Translations under genes and position numbers: made by a program
Part shown: positions 19,374 through 27,623 of the stretch, piece by piece
Position numbering within the stretch: position 1 is the stretch's first letter
How the letters are laid out: each line of letters starts with the position of its first letter
Assembly: GCF_004569505.1 (NCBI RefSeq)
Contig: NZ_SPPK01000002.1
Span: 496,001 to 560,000, forward strand
Direction: 5' to 3'
DNA: 64,000 nt
DNA from: Dysgonomonas mossii
GTDB lineage: Bacteria > Bacteroidota > Bacteroidia > Bacteroidales > Dysgonomonadaceae
Notes under the pieces: model-generated
Seen by the model: the letters and a program-made list of their open reading frames with translations, nothing else
Told to the model about the DNA's origin: nothing
Databases searched by the model: none

Positions 19374-20279
19374 CTATCTGAAATCTTGAGTGTATATAAT
19401 ATTATTATCACTATCGAGCATAAAACCTTTTATGTTGTAATGTTCCGATAGTAGATCAATCTTTTTTAAGAATCCTTCCGCCGATTCGTTAAACAGTGCC
19501 GTAGAGATCATATCACCTATCATACAATTGTCGCTGATAATTCCCACCTGCTTGTTTGCCGACGGAAAACCCGTAATAGGATTTAGTATATGTCCATATT
19601 CTTTGTCATCTATACTTACAAAAGTTTTGGACTGAGATGATGTGGAATATGCCTGATTTGCAATGTTTAACTTGAATAAAACTTCTTCCGTTTGGGGATG
19701 CCTCACCATGACTTGCCATCGTGGGTGCGATTCGTTATTTATTGCCATTATCGTACTGCCTCCGGCATTGATTATCGCATCATTTATACCCAATTCAAGC
19801 ATTCTTTCAGTCAGACGGTCTACAGCATAGGCTTTTATGAACGAACCAGTAATGATTTCCTGTCCTTTTTTTATCTTGACTTTTTTTCCGTTTATCTCTA
19901 TGTGCCTATAATCAATCAGCTTTTTTACATCTTTTATTTCTTTGATTGAGGGTATTTGCCGTTGCTCATCTTTATAGAATCCCCACAGCCTAATAAGTGG
20001 CATGACTGTAATGTCATAAGTCCCATTAAAGAAATCTGAGATTGTAATAGCCTGATTTAATATATTTACAGTTTCCTCATCAACATCAACAAAGCTGCCG
20101 CTGTTCTTATTTATTATGTCGAAATAAGAACCTGCTTGATACGAATTATATTTCTTATCCACATGTTCGAGAATCGCAAATAATTCATCAAATATGCTTT
20201 CTTCGTAAAAAGCAGATAGCTTGATTTTTATATGCGAATGGAATAAGAATCGGGTCTGGGCTTTGTATAATAATTCCAT
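19374..20279 (-). CDS. apbE: ApbE-like FAD:protein FMN transferase
   Basis: 301 residues. ApbE family features are visible: FFNGTYDITVMPLIRLW, the FAD-site segment INAGGS, the HILNPITGFP motif and DMISTALF with the metal-binding Asp. ApbE transfers FMN from FAD to a Thr of RnfD, RnfG, NqrB or NqrC. Unlike most ApbE proteins there is no clear signal peptide or lipobox, so its location is uncertain. GGN of the usual motif reads GGS. It is encoded directly upstream of rnfC, and RnfD in the same operon has a matching flavinylation site. Confidence 0.85.
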   Translation of the reverse strand: MELLYKAQTRFLFHSHIKIKLSAFYEESIFDELFAILEHVDKKYNSYQAGSYFDIINKNSGSFVDVDEETVNILNQAITISDFFNGTYDITVMPLIRLWGFYKDEQRQIPSIKEIKDVKKLIDYRHIEINGKKVKIKKGQEIITGSFIKAYAVDRLTERMLELGINDAIINAGGSTIMAINNESHPRWQVMVRHPQTEEVLFKLNIANQAYSTSSQSKTFVSIDDKEYGHILNPITGFPSANKQVGIISDNCMIGDMISTALFNESAEGFLKKIDLLSEHYNIKGFMLDSDNNIIYTQDFR

Positions 20280-20287
20280 TTACAGGT

Positions 20288-20707
20288 TTACTCTGTTCCT
20301 GACGACTCTTCGGGTGTTGCTTTTTCTATAACGGTTTGCTTGACTTCCTCTACCTTTTTTTCTTCCGTCTGATTTTCCTTTTTACTCTCTACAGCTGTTG
20401 CTGATTTTTTTGTCTGGGGTGTGGTAGAAGCTTTGGGCTTCACATCTTCTGCTTTTTTCTTTTCAGTTGATATTTTAGCCGGAGCAGTTAAACTCTTTAC
20501 CTCTTCTTTTACCCGCTGCTCTTCGGTTTTGGGTTCGTCAGCAGGGGGTAAGACGATGGGCTGTTCAACTTCTTTTGTATTCTTTTCTTTTTCCTCTTTG
20601 GCTTTTTCTTCAGTATTAGCGGCATTTACTTTATAGCCCCAAATTACTAATAGAACTCCAAATAAAAAAAGGCCGGTTTTTTTCAATATCTGAACAATAT
20701 TATTCAT
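20288..20707 (-). CDS. Membrane-anchored Lys/Glu-rich protein of unknown function
   Basis: 139 residues: one hydrophobic N-terminal segment (about residues 10-30, either anchor or signal peptide) followed by a low-complexity tail rich in Lys, Glu, Pro, Ala and Thr. No domain is recognisable and there is no flavinylation motif, so it is not RnfG. It is the first gene of the apbE-rnfC-rnfD operon, ending 8 bases before apbE, and therefore may be an accessory or tethering subunit of the Rnf-like complex. Confidence 0.7.
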   Translation of the reverse strand: MNNIVQILKKTGLFLFGVLLVIWGYKVNAANTEEKAKEEKEKNTKEVEQPIVLPPADEPKTEEQRVKEEVKSLTAPAKISTEKKKAEDVKPKASTTPQTKKSATAVESKKENQTEEKKVEEVKQTVIEKATPEESSGTE

Positions 20708-20733
20708 GCCTTTAACTATTTTATAACTTTATA

Positions 20734-20741
20734 CAAAAATA
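20734..20741 (-). promoter_or_regulatory. -7 box for the rnf-like operon
   Basis: On the minus strand this reads TATTTTTG, an exact TAnnTTTG match, 26 bases before the start at 20707. It is divergent from the box at 20823-20830. Confidence 0.45.
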
Positions 20742-20822
20742 AATTATTAGTCTGATCTGATAAAAAAGATTAACTATTTATAGCATTTATAATATTAAGC
20801 ACAGAAAAGAGAAAAAATAGTG

Positions 20823-20830
20823 TATTTTTG
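20823..20830 (+). promoter_or_regulatory. -7 box for the exported protein gene at 20855
   Basis: TATTTTTG matches TAnnTTTG and lies 24 bases before the ATG. No clear -33 TTTG is seen. Confidence 0.45.
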
Positions 20831-20854
20831 TGACGCTGAAATATTAGTACTGTT

Positions 20855-21376
20855 ATGAAAAAAGCTGCAATCTTAACAATTTTCTGTATCTGTTTTTTAT
20901 CCGAGATATTTGCTATTTCACATTCTGACGGTGACGTAAATAAACTGACTTTATCATGTTACTCGTTGAAGAATGAAAAGATAGGACATTTAGCTTCCGA
21001 TATCAGCAACTTTATTTTTCGCAGGAAAAACGGATATCTTTGGCCGGTAACCAAAATTTTATTTTCGAAAGATAAAGGCGTGTTGAAACTGGATATTACA
21101 GCTCTCGATAATGAATGGAACAAAATGTATGAGCCGGGAGAAAAGACTTATGGTTATTTCATTATGACGAATCGTATATTTATTATTTCGTCTAAAGAAA
21201 ACGAACAAGTGGACTTTTCCGAATATTTTGATCCTGTAGAAGATGGTGATCGTACATTCGGCAGTTCAAATTCGAATAAAATAATAAAAAATCCCAAATG
21301 GGTTTATATAATAGACGAAAGTTGTACTTTCCCTAAACAATTGCGGGCTGCAAATTTAGAAGCGCTTGGCAGATAA
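20855..21376 (+). CDS. Exported protein of unknown function
   Basis: 173 residues beginning with a Sec signal peptide (hydrophobic residues 4-20, likely cut near EIFA). The mature part is mixed alpha/beta with a single Cys near the C-terminus; I do not recognise a domain. A short gap of 90 bases separates it from the fucosidase gene in the same direction, so it might share its transcript. Confidence 0.7.
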   Translation: MKKAAILTIFCICFLSEIFAISHSDGDVNKLTLSCYSLKNEKIGHLASDISNFIFRRKNGYLWPVTKILFSKDKGVLKLDITALDNEWNKMYEPGEKTYGYFIMTNRIFIISSKENEQVDFSEYFDPVEDGDRTFGSSNSNKIIKNPKWVYIIDESCTFPKQLRAANLEALGR

Positions 21377-21466
21377 ATTAACCTGTTTATAATATTTTGT
21401 TCTTTTGTTTCGTTCAAGCAAAAGAATTACCAAACTTATTTTATAGTTCTAATAAACTGAGATAAC

Positions 21467-23335
21467 ATGAAATTCAAATTGAGTTTAACCTTTTTCCTTT
21501 TTTTATTTTTATATCAAACTGCTAATTCCCAGAATCAGCCACTAAAGGCTTATGGAGCGATACCAACGCAAGATCAGGTCAACTGGCAACAAATGGAATA
21601 CTATATGTTCACCCATTTTGGCCCTAATACTTTTACCGATGTAGAATGGGGGAATGGAAAAGAAGACCCGAAGGTATTTAATCCTACCCATGTGGACTGT
21701 CGTCAATGGGCAGCTACAGCGAAGGCTGCAGGTATGAAAGGTATCATTATCACGGCAAAGCACCACGATGGTTTTTGTTTGTGGCCAAGTAAATATAGTA
21801 CGCATACAGTAAGAGAAAGCCTTTGGAAAGATGGAAAAGGAGACTTGTTGAAAGAGCTTTCTGAAGCTTGCCGCGAATATGGTTTAAAGTTTGGAGTTTA
21901 TTTGTCTCCTTGGGATCAAAATCATCCTGCTTATGGAACTCCTGAATATAATCAGGTTTTTGCAAATACATTGAACGAAGTGCTATCAGGATACGGAGAA
22001 GTGTTTGAGCAATGGTTTGATGGTGCAAACGGAGAAGGAAAAGACGGCAAAAAACAAGTCTATGATTGGAACTTATTTCACAATACAGTATATAGAAATC
22101 AACCTCAAGCTGTAATATTCAGTGATGTAGGCCCCGGCTGTCGCTGGATGGGTAATGAGCAAGGTGTTGCAGGTAAGACTAACTGGTCTACACTTAATAT
22201 TAAGGGCTATGAACCGGGACACGGAGCACCGTCTGTAGATATTTTAAATACAGGCGTACAAGGTGGTGAAGCATGGGTTCCTGCCGAAACGGATGTTTCT
22301 ATCCGTCCGGGATGGTTTTATAGTCCGTCTACAGACGATAAGGTAAAGTCGGTAGATAAATTGATGGATATATATTATACTTCAGTCGGACGTAATTCTA
22401 ACTTGTTGTTGAATGTTCCTCCCGATCGCACAGGGCGTATTAATGCGAATGACTCTATTCGTTTGATGGAGTTTCGTAAAGCAAGAGAGGAATCATTTAG
22501 TAAAGATTTGATTGAAGGCGCTGAAATAAAAGCAAGTAATGTGAGAGACAACGCTGCCCAATATTCTGTTGCAAACCTGCTTGACGATAACTATAACACG
22601 TATTGGGCTACAGACGATAGTGAATTAAATCCGTCTATTGAAATTGATTTGAAACAAGCGAAGACATTTAACCGTTTGGCATTACAAGAATATATCCCAT
22701 TGGGGCAAAGAGTGGCATCGTTTAGTGTAAAATATTGGGATAACGGAGTTTGGAAAGACTTGACGGATGCTACAACAATAGGCTACAAACGTATTTTACG
22801 CTTCCCTGCGATCTCTACTCAAAAACTGAAAATAAGCTTTACTGCTCTTGCTTGTCCGCTAATCAGCAAAGTAAGTTTGTATAATGCTCCCGAATCATTC
22901 TCGGCGACAGAAGCAGTAAATAAAGAAAATAATAAGAGCCTTTCTACATCTAAATGGAAATTACTATCGCCTGTTGCTGATCTGTCAGAAATTACAGATA
23001 CTGATGATAATACTTTCCTCGAAGTAAAGAAAAAGACTCCATTGGTAATCGACTTGGGTGAAGCTGTGTTAATTAAAGGTTTTACTTATATTCCTTTCAA
23101 TAAAGTACAATCATCAAATATTCTCAGATATAATTTTTATATCAGTTTAGATGGCAAGAATTGGGCACAAGTTAAGAAGAATGCTATTTTCAACAATATA
23201 GCCAATAACCCCGTGAAACAAGATGTTACTTTGTTTGCAACGAAATCAGAAAAAGCCCGCTATATAAAATTAGAACCGATAGAGACTGTCGACTCAGGAG
23301 ATAACTATTTTGTGGCAGGAATAAAACTGTTTTGA
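21467..23335 (+). CDS. Exported GH29 alpha-L-fucosidase with F5/8-type C domains
   Basis: 622 residues with a signal peptide. The catalytic (beta/alpha)8 domain covers about residues 25-350: FTHFGPNTF, AKHHDGFCLWPS, and FEQWFDGANG with the nucleophile D185. The segment RWMGNEQG resembles the acid/base region of the GH29-B subfamily, which prefers branched alpha-1,3/1,4 fucosides such as Lewis antigens; that assignment is inference. Two beta-sandwich, F5/8-type C-like carbohydrate-binding domains follow (about 355-470 and 490-620). It would release fucose from glycans in the periplasm or at the surface. No SusC/SusD pair is adjacent, so it is not part of a standard polysaccharide utilisation locus here. 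Confidence 0.92.
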   Translation: MKFKLSLTFFLFLFLYQTANSQNQPLKAYGAIPTQDQVNWQQMEYYMFTHFGPNTFTDVEWGNGKEDPKVFNPTHVDCRQWAATAKAAGMKGIIITAKHHDGFCLWPSKYSTHTVRESLWKDGKGDLLKELSEACREYGLKFGVYLSPWDQNHPAYGTPEYNQVFANTLNEVLSGYGEVFEQWFDGANGEGKDGKKQVYDWNLFHNTVYRNQPQAVIFSDVGPGCRWMGNEQGVAGKTNWSTLNIKGYEPGHGAPSVDILNTGVQGGEAWVPAETDVSIRPGWFYSPSTDDKVKSVDKLMDIYYTSVGRNSNLLLNVPPDRTGRINANDSIRLMEFRKAREESFSKDLIEGAEIKASNVRDNAAQYSVANLLDDNYNTYWATDDSELNPSIEIDLKQAKTFNRLALQEYIPLGQRVASFSVKYWDNGVWKDLTDATTIGYKRILRFPAISTQKLKISFTALACPLISKVSLYNAPESFSATEAVNKENNKSLSTSKWKLLSPVADLSEITDTDDNTFLEVKKKTPLVIDLGEAVLIKGFTYIPFNKVQSSNILRYNFYISLDGKNWAQVKKNAIFNNIANNPVKQDVTLFATKSEKARYIKLEPIETVDSGDNYFVAGIKLF

Positions 23336-23368
23336 TTATCTTTACGTTTTAGAAAAACAAGCCGGATA

Positions 23369-23947
23369 ATGAGAAGTATATTATATATAATATTTTGCGC
23401 ACTGTTTTTTGTTAGCTGTTCGAGTGAAGAGGAAGTGGATGGTGTACTACAGGTAACAAATGTAGACTTGTCTAGCCTCGCCGTGTATGCGGGTTCGGCT
23501 ACAGGTGGAAAGCAAGTGCAATTTAATGAATTGAGAAGAACTGAGTTGGCAAATTATTTCTTTGAAGGTTCGTATAAATATGATTTATATGATAATATAA
23601 GGATTCAATTTGACAATGATAAATTGACCTATGTTGATTCTTTAGGACAAAAAAAAATAGTATCCAGCTATGCTTACGAAAAAGATTCTCTATTTATAAA
23701 TAAACTTGATACGATAAACAAGACTTGGCATAAAGTATTTGTGGCCCTTGGTAATGCTGATAACTTATATAGGATTAAAGCTTTGGTGCGTTATCGTAAC
23801 GAAAGAGGTAATGATACTATACGTTCGTTTAATCAGGCTGTAAGCTTGGAGAAAACGCTCGAAATGAGAGGGCTTTCTTCACTGAGCGAGATGACTGACC
23901 CGAAAGATACTCTTGTATGGTGTAATGCAATTTATCAGTTCAAATGA
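23369..23947 (+). CDS. Lipoprotein of unknown function (tandem pair, first)
   Basis: 192 residues with a lipoprotein signal (lipobox around FVSC, Cys17). The mature protein has no domain I recognise. It resembles the next gene in layout and in its ending (DTLVW plus about 8 residues), suggesting a tandem duplication. It lies 33 bases after the fucosidase and is probably in the same operon. Confidence 0.75.
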   Translation: MRSILYIIFCALFFVSCSSEEEVDGVLQVTNVDLSSLAVYAGSATGGKQVQFNELRRTELANYFFEGSYKYDLYDNIRIQFDNDKLTYVDSLGQKKIVSSYAYEKDSLFINKLDTINKTWHKVFVALGNADNLYRIKALVRYRNERGNDTIRSFNQAVSLEKTLEMRGLSSLSEMTDPKDTLVWCNAIYQFK

Positions 23948-23972
23948 TTCCTAAATCTAATTTGACCGTAAG

Positions 23973-24521
23973 ATGATTTTTTCTAAAAAACGATATATAC
24001 TTTTTGTCTTATCTGCAATTTTGTTGATAGCATGCAGCAACGAAAATAAGACGGATAATATAAGATACATTAGCTCGTCTATTACAGATTTTAATATCTA
24101 TAAAGGTACTGTATCGGGTCCGGATACAGTTCTAACAAAGAGATTTGATCCCGCAACCGTCTTTACTCGTCTCTATGAACAATACCCTACTGATACATAT
24201 ATATTGTTCGATGATGATTTTGTTTATGTAAATCAAGGAGATATAGTCAAAGAACGCAGCCAGTATCGCTTCCAGAACGATACTTTGTTGTATATTACTA
24301 CAGGAGGCATAGAGCAATACTATGGAAGTGGTAGTAAAAAAAATCTGAGGATAAGACAGCATTATGTAGGATATAAGAGTACAGATAAGAATATTTCACT
24401 ATTTGAGGGCATACCGACAGAAAAATTCACTTTAGATGATGCTCTTAAAAGTGCCCACAAAACGAGCCTGCCTGTAGGCGATACGATTATGTGGATTACA
24501 CGAGTATCACACTTTCAATAG
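23973..24521 (+). CDS. Lipoprotein of unknown function (tandem pair, second)
   Basis: 182 residues, lipobox around LIAC. Like its neighbour it starts with a short Ser/Thr-rich linker, then a strand resembling FNIYKGTVSG, an acidic beta-hairpin region, a D-T-L-L-Y strand and ends with DTIMW plus about 8 residues. The pair look like diverged paralogues. A terminator follows 21 bases later. Confidence 0.75.
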   Translation: MIFSKKRYILFVLSAILLIACSNENKTDNIRYISSSITDFNIYKGTVSGPDTVLTKRFDPATVFTRLYEQYPTDTYILFDDDFVYVNQGDIVKERSQYRFQNDTLLYITTGGIEQYYGSGSKKNLRIRQHYVGYKSTDKNISLFEGIPTEKFTLDDALKSAHKTSLPVGDTIMWITRVSHFQ

Positions 24522-24542
24522 GATATAAGTTATAAAAATATG

Positions 24543-24568
24543 AAAGGCTTGCATACGCAAGCCTTTTT
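24543..24568 (+). terminator. Terminator after the fucosidase/lipoprotein genes
   Basis: Perfect stem AAAGGCTTGC (24543-24552) and GCAAGCCTTT (24557-24566) with a 4-base loop ATAC, then T. It lies before the der promoter. Confidence 0.85.
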
Positions 24569-24596
24569 CGTTGAAAGTGTTTTCAATAAAAATACG

Positions 24597-24604
24597 TACC
24601 TTTG
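24597..24604 (+). promoter_or_regulatory. -7 box for der
   Basis: TACCTTTG matches TAnnTTTG, 28 bases before the der ATG at 24633. A GTTG sits 23 bases upstream as a possible weak -33 element. Confidence 0.5.
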
Positions 24605-24632
24605 CACAAAATTTAGAGTACAATATACAAAT

Positions 24633-25946
24633 ATGGGAAATTTAGTAGCTATAGTTGGACGCCCCAACGTGGGTAAGTCAACCCTGTTTAATCGATTGAC
24701 AGAAAGTCGCCAGGCTATAGTCGATGAAACTTCGGGTACGACCCGTGACCGCCAATACGGAAAAGTAGAGTGGGGTGGTCAGGATTTTTCGCTTGTGGAT
24801 ACAGGCGGATGGGTTGTGAATTCTGAGGATGTTTTTGAAAATGAAATAAATAAGCAAGTAGCCATTGCTATAGAAGAAGCTGATGTAATTCTGTTTATGG
24901 TAGATGTAATGAACGGACTTACAGATTTGGATTCGAGCGTTGCAAACATGCTTCGCCGCTCAAAGAAACCAATCCTTCTTGTCTCCAATAAAGCAGATAA
25001 CTTTAATTTGCACGCTCAGTCGGCAGAATTCTATGCTCTCGGCTTAGGTGATCCTATTAATATTTCGGCGATCAACGGTTCGGGTACAGGAGATCTTTTG
25101 GATGTGATAATAACTAAGTTTACAAAAAAGGGAGAAGAGGAACATCTCGAAGATATACCACGTATTGCCATTGTTGGGCGACCTAATGCAGGGAAGTCAT
25201 CTTTGGTAAATGCCTTGATGGATGAGGAACGTAATATTGTAACCAATATAGCCGGCACAACACGTGATTCGATCTATACACGGTTCGATAAGTTTAATCT
25301 GGACTTTTATCTTGTAGATACTGCGGGTATCCGTAAGAAAGGAAAGGTTACCGAAGATTTGGAATACTACTCGGTGATTCGTTCCATAAAAGCGATTGAA
25401 AATTCAGACGTTTGTGTTCTGATGCTTGATGCTACGCAAGGGATAGAGAGTCAGGATATGAATATATTTTCTCTTATTCAGAAAAACCGTAAAGGGCTTG
25501 TAGTTTGTGTAAACAAATGGGATTTGGTAGAGAATAAGGAACTGGTTGTCATAAAGACTTTCGAAAATGCAATTCGGGAACGATTGGCACCTTTCACTGA
25601 TTTCCCGATCATTTTTGCTTCGGCTATGACCAAACAACGTATTCTGAAAGTGTTAGAAACAGCTAAAGAAGTTTATGGTCGTAGAAAAACTAAGATTCCA
25701 ACACATAAGCTGAATGAGATATTACTCCCTATTATAGAGCGCACTCCGCCTCCTGCGAATAAAGGAAAATATATCAAGATAAAGTATATTACCCAGTTGC
25801 CTAATACACATGTTCCTACGTTTGTGTTCTTTTGTAACCTTCCTCAATGGATAAAAGATCCATACAAACGTTTTCTCGAAAATCGTATTCGTGATAATTG
25901 GGATTTGTCGGGTACTCCGATCAATATCATTATCAGAGAGAAATAA
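24633..25946 (+). CDS. der: Ribosome assembly GTPase Der (EngA)
   Basis: 437 residues from the ATG at 24633; the frame extends 31 codons further upstream, but that part contains the terminator and promoter, and Der begins right at [11 protein letters not shown]. Two tandem GTPase domains: G1 GRPNVGKST and G3 DTGGW with NKAD; then G1 [10 protein letters not shown]3 DTAGI with NKWD. The C-terminal KH-like domain follows. Der acts in maturation of the 50S ribosomal subunit and is essential in studied bacteria. Confidence 0.97.
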   Translation: MGNLVAIVGRPNVGKSTLFNRLTESRQAIVDETSGTTRDRQYGKVEWGGQDFSLVDTGGWVVNSEDVFENEINKQVAIAIEEADVILFMVDVMNGLTDLDSSVANMLRRSKKPILLVSNKADNFNLHAQSAEFYALGLGDPINISAINGSGTGDLLDVIITKFTKKGEEEHLEDIPRIAIVGRPNAGKSSLVNALMDEERNIVTNIAGTTRDSIYTRFDKFNLDFYLVDTAGIRKKGKVTEDLEYYSVIRSIKAIENSDVCVLMLDATQGIESQDMNIFSLIQKNRKGLVVCVNKWDLVENKELVVIKTFENAIRERLAPFTDFPIIFASAMTKQRILKVLETAKEVYGRRKTKIPTHKLNEILLPIIERTPPPANKGKYIKIKYITQLPNTHVPTFVFFCNLPQWIKDPYKRFLENRIRDNWDLSGTPINIIIREK

Positions 25947-25955
25947 TATTTATGT

Positions 25956-27356
25956 ATGATAGATAAACTAAATACAAAAAACTTGCAACTACAAAGATTT
26001 CTCTTTGTAGTTGTACTTTTTTGTATTGGTGCTACTATTTACTACTTTAACTACTTATTCCCTCTCCATGCCGACGATTGGGCCTATTCATTCAGAGAGG
26101 TACTGGTCGATTATGGTTTTCCTTCCAGCAATGAAAAGATAGCCAGCTTTAAAGATATACTCGAATCTCAGTATGCCCATTATTTCAATTGGGGTGGACG
26201 GTCGGTTGTTCACTTCATAGCCCAATTTCTTCTGTGGATAGGTACACCCCTCAATGATATATTAAATACATTAGCTTATGTAATGCTGATCTGTTCAATG
26301 TACTTTATTTGCAATAAGGGTAAGTCAACCAACGCCTTTTTGCTGATACTGATTAGTACATCTGTCTGGTTTCTTGTTCCCCGGTTTACCTCCGATGTGT
26401 TTTGGATTACAGGAAGTGCTAACTATCTGTGGGGAACCTTGCTCATTATACTATTTATATATCCCTATGTGTCTTACTTTTTTGATGAGCATACGGATGA
26501 TAAACTTTATAAAACTGTATTATTTTTTTTCGCAGGAATCATAGCCGGATGGACAAATGAGTCTACCGCCTCAGTTGCTATATTATTGATATTTATTTTT
26601 TGTATCTATTATAAGAAAAACTTGAAACTTCCTAAATGGGCAGTCACAGGTTTGATTGGATTATGCTTTGGCTTTGCTCTGATGATTCTCGCACCCGGAA
26701 ATTATGTTCGTGCGGCACTCGTTGCTAAGCAAAATGTGAGAGAGCAGGGATTATCAATATTTGAAACTCTCTGGTCAAACTTACCGGATATGATGTCTAT
26801 TCGATATTTGCCCTATATGCTTCCTGTTTCGCTGCTCTTTTTATTTTTTTTATTTCTCTTTTTCAAGAGCCGAAAAAATATGGAGAAAGATCAATATAAA
26901 AAGGTTTTGTTTGCAGCAGTACTATTCTTTGTTGCAGGTCAGCTTTCTTTCTTTATAATGATTGTATCACCTGTTTTCCCTGCTTGGGTTATGTTCGGGC
27001 AGATTGTTTTTATAGTTATCGCCATTGGTATCCTATATGCGAATATAGAAATAAGACACAAGTTGTTCCAATATGCGAATTTGATAGCGATAATAGCATT
27101 GGTTAGTCTATATGGTATAGATTATTATAGAAAATACCCATCAATGAAGTTAATATCGGATGTCTATCAGGCTCGGGAAGCATCCTTGAAGGAGCAGGTG
27201 GCTAATGGAATACAAGATATTGTGTTTACGGACAAAGTTGCTGTTCATAGCAAATTTCACTACGAAGACCTGAGCACAAATCCTGATCAATGGCTGAACA
27301 ATAAATACGCTTTCTACTATAGTGTAAGGTCGGTAAGAGTCGTAAAAGCAGATTGA
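25956..27356 (+). CDS. Polytopic membrane protein, DUF6056-like
   Basis: 466 residues with about eleven membrane helices. An early periplasmic loop carries HADDWAYS and NWGGRSVVH, which resemble the conserved motifs of DUF6056 proteins, a family with a glycosyltransferase-like (GT-C) appearance. The function is not established. It begins 9 bases after der but need not be functionally linked to it. Assignment to DUF6056 is from memory of the motif and is moderate. Confidence 0.65.
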   Translation: MIDKLNTKNLQLQRFLFVVVLFCIGATIYYFNYLFPLHADDWAYSFREVLVDYGFPSSNEKIASFKDILESQYAHYFNWGGRSVVHFIAQFLLWIGTPLNDILNTLAYVMLICSMYFICNKGKSTNAFLLILISTSVWFLVPRFTSDVFWITGSANYLWGTLLIILFIYPYVSYFFDEHTDDKLYKTVLFFFAGIIAGWTNESTASVAILLIFIFCIYYKKNLKLPKWAVTGLIGLCFGFALMILAPGNYVRAALVAKQNVREQGLSIFETLWSNLPDMMSIRYLPYMLPVSLLFLFFLFLFFKSRKNMEKDQYKKVLFAAVLFFVAGQLSFFIMIVSPVFPAWVMFGQIVFIVIAIGILYANIEIRHKLFQYANLIAIIALVSLYGIDYYRKYPSMKLISDVYQAREASLKEQVANGIQDIVFTDKVAVHSKFHYEDLSTNPDQWLNNKYAFYYSVRSVRVVKAD

Positions 27357-27430
27357 GAAGAGAAGGTCGAATACCTATCGTTGATATTATTTAATCGTTT
27401 ATTGTATTAGAGGTTATATAAAAAAGAAAA

Positions 27431-27449
27431 GGTTGTCATCACGACAACC
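27431..27449 (-). terminator. Terminator of the helicase operon
   Basis: Stem GGTTGTC (27431-27437) with GACAACC (27443-27449). On the minus strand it is followed by TTTTCTTTTT, so it best serves the transcript that ends with the gene at 27624. Confidence 0.6.
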
Positions 27450-27623
27450 AATCTTTATTGTTAACCTTAAAATCTAATACTATGAAAAACACATAATATA
27501 AACGTAGAATATGTGTAAATAGTTTATTTACACTGTATTAAAAATAGTAAAATAGTTAAATAATTAGTTAATTGGAATGTCGAAGCTTTTTGAAGTCGGC
27601 TTTTGTAAAGGATTCTCCACAAA

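Noticed and set aside
20288..20707. Reading the Lys/Glu-rich protein as RnfG
   Set aside because: It has only one hydrophobic segment and a low-complexity tail, and lacks the FMN attachment motif.
24540..24632. N-terminal extension of Der
   Set aside because: The stretch contains an intrinsic terminator and a consensus -7 box, and the GTPase domain begins right after the ATG at 24633.
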